NCBI GenBank assembly: GCA_051294375.1
Contig: CM119264.1
Span: 11,507,832 to 11,571,831, forward strand
DNA from: Paraspadella gotoi
Lineage: Eukaryota > Chaetognatha
DNA: 64,000 bases
Direction: 5' to 3'
The first letter of the stretch is position 1; each line of letters starts with the position of its first letter. The notes beneath the pieces are model-generated. The model searched no databases. It saw only the letters and a list, made by a program, of their open reading frames with translations, and was not told the DNA's origin. The translations under genes and the position numbers were made by a program. Below, piece after piece: positions 35,988 through 48,300 of this stretch.

Positions 35988-37919
35988 TTAAGATTTTTTT
36001 GGATGATGAATCGTCATGTGCCTTGACAGATTTTTTTCTCCTTCCACAGCGATGCCACATTGATCACATATACATTGAATACCGGCATTATGCATTGAAA
36101 CATGTCTTGCCAAATTCGACTTGGATTTTTCAACAGCGCCACATTGTTCGCATTTGTAAGGTTCATTATTATTATGTACTGACAACATGTGTCGTTTCAA
36201 ATTTTCCTTCGTTTTAAATGCTGAATCGCATTGTCCACATTTGAATAGATCATCCTGAGAGTGAGCGTGCACCAACATATGTCTTTTTAGGTTATACATT
36301 TTGTTTGCTTTATAATCACACTGATTGCATTTGAATGCCTTACTGCGAGGCTTAATATTCTCATGCCTTAACCTATGTAGAATCAAATAAGAATTTTTTT
36401 TCGTTGCAAAATTGCATTGATTACATCGAAATGGCTTAACAGTAGAATGTACAATCAAATGTCTTGAAAAATACATTTTCTTTTTTGTTTCATAATTACA
36501 GAAATCACATTTGTAAAGTTTATCACCAATTTCACCATGAATTACCATATGTAATTTTAGTTCGCTGTAATTTTTTGATGTATAGTTACATTGATCGCAA
36601 TTTAATGTTTCATCATGACGTCTTAGGCCATGCTTTTTAAGATCTCTTCGTGTTTTTGATGCATAGTCACAATGACCACATTTAAATGGTTTCTCATCAC
36701 TATGTGTTATTAAGTGTTTCCTGAGATCAGATTTATACTTTGCTGAATAATCACATTCTACGCATTTATATGGCAAATCATTCCTATAGCTATTCTTTTT
36801 TTTAATGGAATAATTACACTGAACAGATTTGAATGGCCTCTCAGTATTAACGTTTACATTATGTATTACCAAATGTTTCGTGAAAAGGATTTTTGATTTT
36901 GTTTCATAATCACACTTCTCACATTTAAAATTGAAATGCTTATCCTTATGACCTAAGATATGCAACTTAAGTTCTTTGTTAGATTTCGTCACGAAGTCAC
37001 ATTGATCACATTTGAATGTTTCATCATGGTGTTTTAAAGCATGTTGTTTTAATGCTGGTCTTTTTTTGGTGGCATACTCACAACTACCACATTTAAATGG
37101 TTTCTCATTGCTATGTATTAACATATGATTTTTTAATTTCTCTTTTGTAATTGTCGCATGATCACACAGAGAGCATTTAAAGGGTTTTTGATGACTATGG
37201 TTAAACAAATGTTTCTTCAAATATTTTTCTGTTTTAGCAGCGTAATCACAGTAAGGGCATTTAAATGGCCGAGGTTCGTGTTCTTCCAAGTGTTTTTTAA
37301 GTTCAAAATCACTTTCCATAATAGATGTACAGTAATAACATTTAAGCACCTTTTTAACATGTTTCAACATATGATTCTTTACTTCACAACTGGTTTTTGC
37401 CGCAAATTCGCATTGATAACATTTATATGGTTTATCATCGGAATGTTTTCTCATGTGACCCGTCAGGCTTCTCTGCCTTTTTGACGTATATTCGCATTGT
37501 TCACATTTGTAAGGCTTGGCATCACTATGCTTTACCATATGTCTTCTTAGATCTTTTTTTACTTTTGCCGCATAATCGCACTGATTACACTTGAACGGTC
37601 GGTCTTCCTTATGTCTTAATCGATGATCTCTCATTGATTTTTTATCTTTACTTGAAAATTCGCACTGATCGCATTTTTTTGCATAATGTTTCGCCATATG
37701 CCTTTTAAGCGTTGCTTCAGTTGGTGCGGCATAATTACATTCTTTACATATAAATGATTTAACAGCAAGATGTGTTTTCATATGCGTTTTCAGATGTGTC
37801 TTCGTTTTTGCAGCATAATCACATTGATCGCATTTAAAAGGACGTTTTGAGTTCGATACATAATTATTTTTTTTACGTTTTATTGGGCTTATATCACGTC
37901 TGATTCCGGATCTGTTCAT
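35988..37919 (-). CDS. intronless C2H2 zinc-finger protein with 22 finger units
   Basis: A single open frame of 643 residues. After a basic leader (MNRSGIRRDISPIKRKKNN) there are 22 C2H2-type units of the form C-x2-C-x12-H-x3/4-H. Most have the REST-like start [FY]KC-x-x-C-[DEN]-[YF]-x-[ATS]-K. Linkers are short and variable, few of them TGEKP-like. The thirteenth unit (starting FKSVQCNYSIKKK, about residues 380-398) has lost the first Cys and both His, so 21 fingers can bind zinc. Many fingers with no KRAB, SCAN or ZAD domain indicate a DNA- or RNA-binding nuclear regulator, with unknown target. The lack of introns, unlike the neighbouring genes, may reflect an origin by retroposition, though large finger arrays are often in one exon. 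Confidence 0.9.
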   Translation of the reverse strand: MNRSGIRRDISPIKRKKNNYVSNSKRPFKCDQCDYAAKTKTHLKTHMKTHLAVKSFICKECNYAAPTEATLKRHMAKHYAKKCDQCEFSSKDKKSMRDHRLRHKEDRPFKCNQCDYAAKVKKDLRRHMVKHSDAKPYKCEQCEYTSKRQRSLTGHMRKHSDDKPYKCYQCEFAAKTSCEVKNHMLKHVKKVLKCYYCTSIMESDFELKKHLEEHEPRPFKCPYCDYAAKTEKYLKKHLFNHSHQKPFKCSLCDHATITKEKLKNHMLIHSNEKPFKCGSCEYATKKRPALKQHALKHHDETFKCDQCDFVTKSNKELKLHILGHKDKHFNFKCEKCDYETKSKILFTKHLVIHNVNVNTERPFKSVQCNYSIKKKNSYRNDLPYKCVECDYSAKYKSDLRKHLITHSDEKPFKCGHCDYASKTRRDLKKHGLRRHDETLNCDQCNYTSKNYSELKLHMVIHGEIGDKLYKCDFCNYETKKKMYFSRHLIVHSTVKPFRCNQCNFATKKNSYLILHRLRHENIKPRSKAFKCNQCDYKANKMYNLKRHMLVHAHSQDDLFKCGQCDSAFKTKENLKRHMLSVHNNNEPYKCEQCGAVEKSKSNLARHVSMHNAGIQCICDQCGIAVEGEKNLSRHMTIHHPKKS

Positions 37920-40217
37920 TTTAAAGTTTCGTTCCAGATGATGAAATACACAAATCGCGAGTGATTTGTCTAGTGCTCAATGATTACCGGTAGGAATCGG
38001 GTTAAATTTGTACTTCGTTGAGTTAAACTTTTAAAAATTTGAACATTTGAAAATTTTGAAAGTGCTGTAGTTCGCAGTCATAATGATTAATGAAGAATGA
38101 ATACCGCGTCTTTAAGATGACTCAGCCTCAGAGAACAGATAAGAAAAGAAGCGAAGAAGGCTGCCAGCACTTGTGAGAATCTCGTCTAACAAAAGAACAT
38201 CTCGTCTCGAAAAATTCAAGGAATGAACGAGTGAAAGTGAAAAAATCGGTAATCGGTTTATTGAAAATATAAATAATTTCACGATGTTTTCCTATGATCA
38301 TAAAGTGTCTTTATTATGAAAGTTTCAACATTACCATCTATTGTAATTGTTAAAAAGTTCATTTATTCAATAAAAAATATACAAAACACGAGTAAAACAT
38401 GCTTAATATTTGATTTCACACTACATCTACAGATTTAACAATTTTTTTGCTAGCTAGTTACCTTACCTTATTTTAACAAAATATTTATAAAGGAAGAATT
38501 TGAATTGGTACAAATTATTATCTAAATTACGATATTTTTCTACTTTTGGTCTCCTTCATATTTATTATTACGTAAACTGAGAGAAAAAAATTTAACGTCA
38601 GATCCCGTTCCAGACAGAGAGAGGCTTAAGGAAAAAAGTTTTAAAAAATAATAAGACAAAACAATCCTGACATTTAGCGATTTCCAAAGTATATTTAAAT
38701 TTTTTCCCTCTCCTCGAGATTTTCTCTCCATTTCATAAAGTGTAAATTAGGAAATTGAATCGAAACCAAAAAAAAGTCAGAATGAAATGGAATGAGGACA
38801 ACGGGATCGAGGGACAATGACGCAGCGAGAAATAAGTCTCCGGATTTCATTCTGGAAGGTCGACGGCAGGGATGGAAGTGGCACCGCAGTGGCACTCAAG
38901 TGGCGCTGCCGACTCATCGCCGGTGCACCGAAATCTTAATCCACGATAATCGCCGGAACAGCGACTTCAGCGAGGAATGTAACTCAGAAAATCATTTCAA
39001 TTAGAACTACGTATAATGATGAGGATTCGTTGGCCCTATTTTCCCAATTCGCCCCATTTCATTTCATCATAGATTAAAGTTAAAATGAATATTAAGGATT
39101 AAGGAACAGAACCGGACCGCTTTTTGAAAATAAAGCCAGGTATGAAACATTTGAAGTTCGGAGCATTTCATTGGAAATATGTTTATCGACCGTATAAAAA
39201 AATTTTTACGTACAATTGAGAAAGTAAAACAATTTTCATTTATTACCTAAAAAAAAAGATATTTTTTTGTCGTCTCTGGAATTCCTAACAGCTTTTGATG
39301 ATTGTTCGCGAATGTTTAAGTACATTAGGTACATTAGGTACATTCTCATTAGCCATTTGCTTTCTGAAATTCTGCGAAACTCTTTGGCTTAATTTCGCCG
39401 GTGACGAGCCGTGCCGCTGTCACCGCCGACGCTACTCTAAAAAAAGTCAGAATGGAATCGTTAAGTGATTTTCGAACTTAACTCTTCCGTTTCTTCCCTC
39501 TTCCCTTTTTTTTTCTCCGCATCCGAAAGCCATTCCATCCGCCGAAAATCTTTTTCTTCTCGTTAAACCCTTAATTATTTTATTATTCGCTGAACGGGAG
39601 AAACCAAAAAAAGCCTGAAATATTTTTTTTTTTGCAAAAGGGTTAATGTAATTGGCTCTTCGAGAATACGAGATTTCAACGTTTACTATTTTACGGCCCT
39701 CGAAAAGTAAGTTCGGGCCTCGACGAAAAATAATCCAATTTTTTTAAAATTCTTTAAAAAATTCTGGAATCATCGAAGAAATTAATTGATAACTATTCTC
39801 GAAACGCAAATATCGATAGATTGTCTGTCATTGTGCGCAGAGAACTATTAGTTTCGTTACTTATCGTTCTTTACGCCAGAATCAGATTTTAATAACATGA
39901 AGTAATGAATAAAGAGTTTCTTAATAACTTTTTGATAGATCTGATATATCTGACTCAATTAAAATACCTGCCGCAAATAGGAAGAACAAAATATATTTGA
40001 GAGTAAAAAATTGCAGAATTCTTTTTTATTGCAGTACTATAAACCGGATTTTTTTTGGAAATTTTGTTTTCCGATTTTAATTTCGACCAAAAGTCAAATT
40101 TGAAATATACCGGTAGACAGACGAAACAAATAATAACGATCTGTGCGCAAAATGTATTTACCGAAATCGTTTAAAAATACTCGATACATTTTCGACGAAA
40201 TCTGTTCCTCGATTAGG
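37920..40217. other. divergent spacer between zinc-finger and UAP1 genes
   Basis: This 2.3 kb separates two divergently transcribed genes and must contain both promoters, but I see no clear core element. A GC-richer patch at 38800-38960 has no convincing frame. The phrase AAAAAAAGTCAGAATG occurs twice (about 38769 and 39438), suggesting a small dispersed repeat. Confidence 0.45.
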
Positions 40218-42127
40218 ATGACATCGAAATCGTCGATGCCGACGCCAGTGGCGCTGCAAGACTTGCGTCAAACGTTAGCGCGTCACGACCAGAGCCACCT
40301 CTTGCGATTTTGGGACGAGTTGGACGAAGACCATCGACAAAAATTGTTTTCCGATTTAACGTCGATCGATTTTGAAGAGGCGAGTCTTGTTATCGTGATC
40401 GGCATTCCATCGTCCGGGGGCTTGCTTCGGTGCCGTTGGCGTCCGTTGTACATTTTTGCGGTTTTGACTTATTTTCAGGTTCAGCGAAATGTTGACGAGT
40501 CCAAAACGAATTTAGCTTCTTTGCGAGCGGTCAAGCTGGAATCTAAAAAATTGGAACCGGTTCCTGACGAAGGACGCGGGGCCGTTCGGCAATGCAGCGC
40601 CGACGAATTGGAGGCGTATAGGCGTCGAGGTTTGTTCATTTGTTCTATTGAAACGAACTCTGTTGGCTTGCGCTTGTCTCCGCTCCAAGTGCGCGACTAA
40701 ATTATAATCAAATTCTTCTACATGACCTGTATATTATATAAACATTAAACATTATACAATTTTACACTATGTGATTCGTTTTTAATCACTCTCATACTAA
40801 TTTACGAAATATTTGGCGAACAAAAAGCATGATTTTATTAGTTTTATTATTATAAGGTCACCTCTTATCAGCTATCTTTATTATTTTGATTTGGAAATTA
40901 CTTCTAAACCGGTTTGCCATTTTATTCTTTTCTTTTTTTCAATTTTTTCTTCTTTACTTTAGAACCTTTTTTTCAATTTTTTTCCCATTATCTTTCTCCT
41001 CGTAACAAGTGAGAAAAGTGACACCTAGCGGTCGACGACGACACTCCGACCTTAGCGGTTAGGCGGTCGAAACATCTTCCAAAGGCGCCGACACCGACGG
41101 CGAAAAAATTGCTCAGTAATCGAGCAAAAACAAAAAAAACCAAAAATTAGTGAAAAATTTTAAAGATATCATTGTTGTTAATTTTTTTATTCTTTTTTTA
41201 TTTTCTGTCGCTGAAAGGGGCCTTTTACGACGTATACATATATTTATTTATTTATTATAATAAAGTCTCGCATTCGATGGCAAGTTCTTACCTATAATAG
41301 ATGTCCTCATCTGTAACCTGACCGAAATTTTCGATGAAAGTTCGACGTCAAGTCTAAAATGTCTCCCATTTTCCAGATCAGGACTACTTTACACAACTGA
41401 CCATCGTTGTTTTTTTCTCAATCCTCCCATCGCTACACTAATTCTTTCTCCGAGCCAAATCTTTCTCTTTTTTTTCTCTCTTGTGATTAAAAGCCTCGGC
41501 TCCTTAACCTCTCCCCGTCTGCGACGATTCGCCAAAAAAGCAAAGTTCGACACCAAAAATTAAGAGAGAAAAAAAAAGATAGAAAAATTGTTCTCCTTTT
41601 TTTTGGATAAAGGTTGGGACGGAAAGAGATGAAAGGGAACCGACGAGTTGGAGCCCGTCGCTGTTTTTTCGTCGAATGTCATCTTTCCCTCCCTACTTAC
41701 CTACAACTCGCTCACCCCACCGCCCAACAACACCTCACTTTTTCCCCTTCGCGTATCATAGATACATTATATATATATTATATATATATCATAGATATAT
41801 ATATTTAAGAAGTTTTTTTAAAGTTTTTGGTTTCGATCGTCCGACGCCAACAGATTTTACAGCCACCCCTTCTACCCCTTCTGTCCAGGGCTGGCGGCGA
41901 TCTCCTCGGGCCGCGTGGGCGTCATCCTCTTGGCCGGCGGACAGGGAACTCGACTCGGATCCGCCGACCCCAAGGGGATGTTCGACGTCGGGCTTCCTTC
42001 GGGCAAATCGCTTTACCAGATTCAGGCGGAGAGACTCTTGACGCTCAAACGCCTCGCCAAGGACAAGGACGGGAATCTGCCCTCCGTTCCTTGGTGACGC
42101 TGTTATTGATTGAAAGATTGATTGAAT

Positions 42128-42219
<92 letters not shown>

Positions 42220-43037
42220 TCGTAATAATCAACGTCAAGATAAACACGTTTATCCTTCATGTCCTGGTGGATGGATTGATTGACACTTGCTCCTTTATGT
42301 TACCTCCTTCAATCTCCAAATCTCAGGTATATCATGACGAGTCCCACGACTCGCGAGCCTACCGCGTCCTTCTTCGCTCGACACGCCCACTTCGGACTTC
42401 CGGGGGAAGACGTCGTCATTTTTGAACAAGGGACGCTGCCCTGCGTCGACTTCGAAGGGAGGATCATCCTGGAGGAGGGGCATCGAGTTTCTCGGGCGCC
42501 AGGTATATCCATCAAATCAATCAATCAAATCAATCAATCAAATCAATCAATCGCCTCGCATCGCTTCAGACGGCAACGGCGGCCTCTATCGAGCCCTCTC
42601 TACCTCCGGTGTCATGAGCGACATCTCGAGTCGCGGGATCGAGTTCCTTCACGTCTACTGCGTCGACAACATTCTCGTCAAGTTGGGCGACCCGACTTTC
42701 CTCGGGTTCTGCGTTTCCAAGGACGCAGACTGCGGCGCCAAGGCGAGGAAGTGGAGAGGGTGCTGGGCGGGAAAATGTGAAGTCCAGATTCGATCATTTT
42801 AAACCATAGAAAACCCCCTTCTTCCCCCTCTCGACCAAAGGTGGTGGAAAAGACTCAGCCACACGAGTCGGTGGGCGTAGTCTGTCGCGTCGACGGCCGG
42901 TTCCAGGTCGTCGAGTATTCCGAGATTTCCTCGGCCGACGCCGAGCGACGCCGGGAAGACGGCAAGCTCGTCTTCAACGCCGGAAGTATCTGCAACCACT
43001 TTTTCCAGACGGAGTTTTTGCGGCGCGTTGTCGAGTA

Positions 43038-43068
<31 letters not shown>

Positions 43069-44880
43069 AAATCAAAATTTTATTACCCTTTAGAACGTTG
43101 AGTCCGAAGATGCCCTTTCACGTGGCTCGGAAGAAAATACCCCACGTCGATCCCTCGTCCGGTTTAAAGGTTTAGTTAAATGTATTAATTAATATTAAAT
43201 GTATTAAATGTATTAAGGAGACCAGTTGCCACCTCTTCGAGCACTCACCTCCCTCTCTTCTCCCTTTTTCACTTGGTCACAACCTCACAACCTCACAACC
43301 TCGCTTTTTCTCCTCCATTTCACTCCATCTCAATGACAACCTCCAGGTGAAGCCACTCAAACCCAACGGAATCAAATTGGAGAAATTCGTCTTCGACGTC
43401 TTCGCTTTCGCCCAAAACTTCGTCTGTTGGGAAGTCGGGCGGAGCCAAGAATTTTCTCCGCTGAAGGTGATCAATGATCCGCTCGAGGTCGTTGCTGTCG
43501 TTGCTGTCGTCGATGCAACTTTTTTTTTTCTCATCGCCCCAATAGAGTTGCTTCAACCCAAATCCTTAACCGAATCTGTAACCAAATCCTTAAGCAAATC
43601 TGTAACCAAATCCTTAAACGAATCCGTAACCAAATCCTTAACCAAACCCGAAACCAAATCCTTAACCAAATCCTTAACCAAACCCGAAACCAAAAATCCC
43701 TAATCTAACCTCGACCCTGTCGCTAACGTGATCTTTGACCCTGGGATGTTAATAGAGAGCTATTTATATTTGATCGATATGACTAGATGTTTATAGTAGG
43801 ATTTACCCGAGTTAGTAGAAGTTTGTTGAGTTGGAATTTTATCGTTACAAACGAGGAAATTATAAGTTTCTTCGACGTCGCTATAACAAGAAGTGCACTA
43901 AAATATTTGCCTCTCTTCTCTCTCCTTTGTTTATCTAAACATCTATTAGGAAACTGACGCGAGAAAGAAAAATATAAGAGAGACTCGACCTTTAATCCAG
44001 TTGATTCTACGGAGACAAAATTTCTTAATTATTCAAAATTAAAGCTTCGTAAAATATTATTGACAATCCCTAACCCCAAACCTAATCTTTAAAAATATGG
44101 CCCCTCTGAGTTTAGTCATCATGTTTTTTCTGCTATCCTTCAGAATGCCGATGACTGCGCGAAAGACACGCCCACCACTTGTCGTCAAGACCTTTTCCGC
44201 CTCCATCGATCCTACGTCGAAGCCGCCGGAGGCGAAATCTTCGACGCCAACCAAAACAAAATGTTAGTTTTTAAAGTTGGGTTCGGGGGAGAAGGGGGCC
44301 TGATAAGGGTTCATGATAGAATCAATGATATGGGTGGGGATAATTTGAAATTCGCAGCGTTGACAAGGAGACCGGATCAGGCGAGATTAATGGTCATTGT
44401 GAGACGAACGGTCATTGCGAGAAGAATGGCCTTTACGAGAACAACGAAAAATTGCCTGTAATTAACGGTTATTCGATCGTGGATCAATTTAAGAACAGGT
44501 AGATCAACTTGTATTTATCAATAATGTTATGGACCTATCAATTATCTCAAATGATTTTTGAATCATTTTTAAATTTTGACGGGATTAATAATCTTTTTTT
44601 AAAATTAGATAAGGGAATTTATATTTTTTTCTTTCCATTGAGAAAAAAAGGAATTATTTTTAGTTGCCAAATCAACGAGCCGTTGGTCTGTGAAATTTCA
44701 CCTTTAATTACCTACGACGGAGAAGTAAGATTACTATTCTATTTAAATGTTTAGTCAACATTATAATTTTTAGTTCTTCCTATTTTGTCGCAGGGTCTGG
44801 AGAAATACGTGTTGGATAAAAAGTTTGAAGCGCCTGTCCTTATCTATGACGAAGCCTTGGATACTTTGATCAAATCCTGA
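40218..44880 (+). CDS. UAP1: UDP-N-acetylhexosamine pyrophosphorylase
   Basis: Twelve exons: 40218-40379, 40479-40629, 41889-42093, 42327-42502, 42570-42742, 42841-43034, 43094-43169, 43347-43466, 44144-44262, 44358-44498, 44664-44724, 44794-44880, giving 554 residues. The enzyme makes UDP-GlcNAc from GlcNAc-1-phosphate and UTP for glycans, GPI anchors and chitin. Key motifs: nucleotide loop [11 protein letters not shown] (118-128), [86 protein letters not shown] and [18 protein letters not shown]. Two introns start with GC: 40380-40478 (GAAGAG|GCGAGT) and 42743-42840 (GCCAAG|GCGAGG). The second is required to join CGAK to VVEK as in all homologues. Exon 10 adds a lineage-specific repeat insert. 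The start is the ATG of [10 protein letters not shown]; an upstream in-frame ATG at 40143 is in AT-rich sequence. Confidence 0.94.
40630..41888 (+). other. UAP1 intron 2 (1.26 kb)
   Basis: Mostly AT-rich, with a GC-richer patch at 41010-41110 and a TATATA-rich imperfect palindrome at 41762-41808. No exon or transposon was recognised. Confidence 0.5.
42126..42221. repeat. (CTTT)n microsatellite in UAP1 intron 3
   Basis: About 23 uninterrupted copies of a CTTT tetranucleotide within the 233-bp intron. Confidence 0.97.
43557..43701. repeat. 12-bp tandem repeat in UAP1 intron 8
   Basis: About twelve degenerate copies of AAATCC[T/G]TAACC. It stays open in one frame and would read as (VTKSLTKS)n, but the intron boundaries on both sides (43467 and 44143) exclude it from the mature coding sequence. 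Confidence 0.85.
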
Positions 44881-45341
44881 TATTAACTGTTTCTAGTTGA
44901 CTGTTAAGTCTTTTTGTCAGCTTTGTAAGACGTTTTAAATATGCTAATTTTATTCCAAGTTTTTATATCGCTCCATACTGATAGTTATAGTTTATAAATT
45001 CTAGGTCCGATTAGCGGTAAACTATTGTAACAAACGAATGATGCTTTTTCTATGAGATCAGCGGTCTCATAATCGTATAAATTCATAGCCATATCTTTTC
45101 TGGATAATTTGCTCAACGACAACGTTGTATCTCGATTTTACTTTGTTTTACTTTATTAGTGGTCGGCATTAGTTTACAAATCCAGTTTTTCACGTCATTG
45201 AACTTATTCTTAAAAGAAAATTGTTTTAAATTTAAAATAATTATCTGACAAAAAAGTACAAATAAACAGCCGAAAAGATGTAATTTTTTTTGTTTTTTGT
45301 TTTTTTTTTTTTTTAATGGTTTTATAAAAATGGGGCATTTC
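44881..45341. other. convergent 3' spacer between UAP1 and the decarboxylase
   Basis: AT-rich 3' UTRs of two convergent genes, with a T-rich run at 45285-45315. Nothing else is recognisable. Confidence 0.55.
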
Positions 45342-48300
45342 TCAGTAAAGCTTGGGCCATTTGGCGACTGGGCGGGGCGAAGGCTCAAGCAGCACCCTCT
45401 CTCTCGCCCGGACGAGAAGATCGAAAGCGAGTCCGAGATCGTCGCGATGGCATCGAAAGGCGAGGACGGCGACGCGGAGCCAAATCCGGAAGTCGATGTC
45501 CGTTTGCGCCACGTAGACGTCACCGTCGCGTCGAATCTCCTCCGCCACGCGGCGATTCACTGAAAAAGGGGGCGTGGCAGGGAGGCGGAGGAAAGGGGGA
45601 AATAGTTCGTGCGCGTAGATATTGGACGCCATTCTTTCTCCTTCGTCCATTATCATTTTTTTTTTGCCGTCTACGTTAAACTTAACAATTGGCACAGTTT
45701 CCCAAGACAGTTGTTTAAACTTCACATATGTCTTTTAACTATTTGCGGCTACAAATCGTTTCACTTCCAATTCCTCACCATCGTCGTCGTCGTGATCATC
45801 GTCGACGAATCGGAAGACGACGACGCTGAGTTCTGGGACGGGGCCGACCTCGACGCCGGGTGTGGTCCGCAGTCGCTCGTGGAATTCTCGAGCTAAAAGC
45901 AGCTTCTCCTGTAGGAGGGTGAATGTTGAAAATAGACGGAGTTCCTGAAAGTGCGATTCTGTGTTCTGAGACCGTGTCCGTTCATTTTTCTGTCGGTCAG
46001 TTCGTCCATCCGTCCGTCCCTTCGTCCGTATGTTATTGACACCTCTTCCGTGATAATTGTTGGATAAGCGCTTTCATCAGCGAAAGGGAGAACGAGCCTG
46101 CAGCGTTTCCTTAAAGACTCTTGTGCCGTGATAGAGAAGCGGGAACCAAATCCTGAGTCCCCGAAAGGATCTCGTCAGTTCCGGTGAGATGTCCGACATC
46201 TCCAGATGAGAGTGCTTCGACTCGCGCTCGCAGTCTTGGCTACGGGGCAAAAGGGAGAGGGGGGGCGCAGCGTGAGGGAGTGACAAAAAAAATCAAGACC
46301 GGAAAGGGGTTATAATGGCGGCTATCGTGGAGGCGAGGTTTCGAAGGCTCACCTCTTGAAACTAGAGTCTCGCTGTCTTTGCATGTCCTTGATCAAAATC
46401 ATGCCGCAGCCGAAAGGAATGAAAAGACTCTGGGGATATAAGGAGTCAAAAATTATTAATATGAAGAGATGAGATGAGAAGAGAAAAGAGAAGAGAAGAA
46501 AAGAGAAGAGAAGAGAAGAGANNNNNNNNNNNNNNNNNNNNNGAGAAGAGAAGAGAAGAGAAGAGAAGGGAAGAGAAGAGAAAAGCAGAAAAAAGGAGAG
46601 AGACGAAGAGAACAGAAAAGAAAAAAAAAGAAAAGAAAAGGAGACAAAAGAAAAGAAAGAGTGCCTTACCACAACTCGTTCCTCGTCACCTTGTGCGGGT
46701 CGGCGACAATAGAATCCGCGAGTTCGAGCCCTCGCATCTTCTCCTTCATTTCCTCGACGAGTTTGAAGAATCCTCCGTAGGCGGCGTCGACGTGGAACCA
46801 GCACCCGAATCTCTTCGCCAGCGATGCGATGGAATCGAGGTCGTCGATGGATCCGACTTTGGTGGTGCCTGTTGGCGGATCACCGGATGTTATTCCCTAC
46901 TCCTTTTCGATGAGTAAGCTCCGAATGTCAAGTTGGGAATCAAAGAGATTTCTTTGGCCATGATCACCTCCCGAAACTCCCGAAAAATGTTCTTTTACTC
47001 GAAACGGCAAGTCGGGGTTGTCTTTGAAGTTTGTAGTAGTTATCGTTGTTGTTGTCGCGAAATTATACTTTTGTTTAGGAGTCTACGTCGTTCTTAGAGA
47101 TCGAGGAAGACTTTTTCAATGGAGATTTTCGTTCAAATCTGACTACCAAACAATATAAACGCTCCTGGTAAAAATTCTGGTAAAATATCGATGTAAAAAC
47201 ACTTGATTCCGATCCTGTTGCATCTGAAGGGCTCGCATTTTTTTTCTCTTGTCAAATCATCAACATCTTGATATCAAACAAGCCAGAACAAATAGACTGA
47301 TTCTGGACGGAGAAAATTTCCATCTCTGATTTTATATAGAAATGAAAGGGATTTTTTTCCTTGAAAACGATATAAACGTGACTGAGGTATGTTCCTGTTC
47401 AACAAATGAGGTCCAATTTTGGAATCCTTGTCTGAAGGGCTCTCAAAATTTTTCTTTACATTTTATTAGGTTATTTTTACCATGATACGATCATGGTAAA
47501 GTGAATTAGTCCATTTTGGTGAAATTTTTATTTAAAGTAAAAGTAAAAGAGGAGCTAACGATCGGAATTCTAAGAGTTTTCAACCGGGAGTCAGATTCGG
47601 GAAAAATCTTCTATGGCGAAAATCTTCCAAAGAAGGGGAAAATTTTCCGAAGATTTTGGTTAATATTTTCTATATTTATAGTCGGATTTTTTTGAAACTT
47701 AATATTAACAATATTGCCATCATTCTACCTTGTCCGGTATAAGAATATATTAAAAAAACCTCGGGCTTTGTTCGTCAGAGCTTAGTCCTAACTTTTGTTA
47801 GCCAAACAAAAACAATTTTCAAAGGACTATCTCACAAACTAAGCTCGACCCGAGTTCCCAACATCCCCCTACCGAGGGTAGCGATAACTAGAAAGGGCTT
47901 GAGTCCCTTTCGCGCGTCGTCCTCCATCCACGCCTCCAATTCGTCCGTCCGCATCTTGAAGGCGGAGTCGACGCCGACGTATCGGACGGGGCATTGGGCG
48001 AGACCCACGAAGCGGAGGCCCTTGCCGATGCAGAAGTGCGCCTCTGCCGACGAGTAAACGACATGGCGGTCGATGTCGGCGCCGCGGATGTCGAAGGCTT
48101 CGCGAGCGGCGACGAAGCCTTGGGGCGTGGAAGACGAGAGGAGGAGGAGATGATCAGGTCTCAACCGTTTCAACGTTTCACGAGTGCCGAGACGGTGGCG
48201 TTGGTCATAGAAGTTTTTAAAACAAATTTTATAAGTTCTTACTAAAAACTAAGAACAAGAACTTTTTGATTGTAAAGCCGTTTTGCCGAGGGAGTTGGGT

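Noticed and set aside
43557-43703. Thr/Lys/Ser repeat protein segment in UAP1
   Set aside because: The open frame continues past the conserved exon end at 43466, but the next conserved exon starts at 44144 and the repeat is a 12-bp intronic array.
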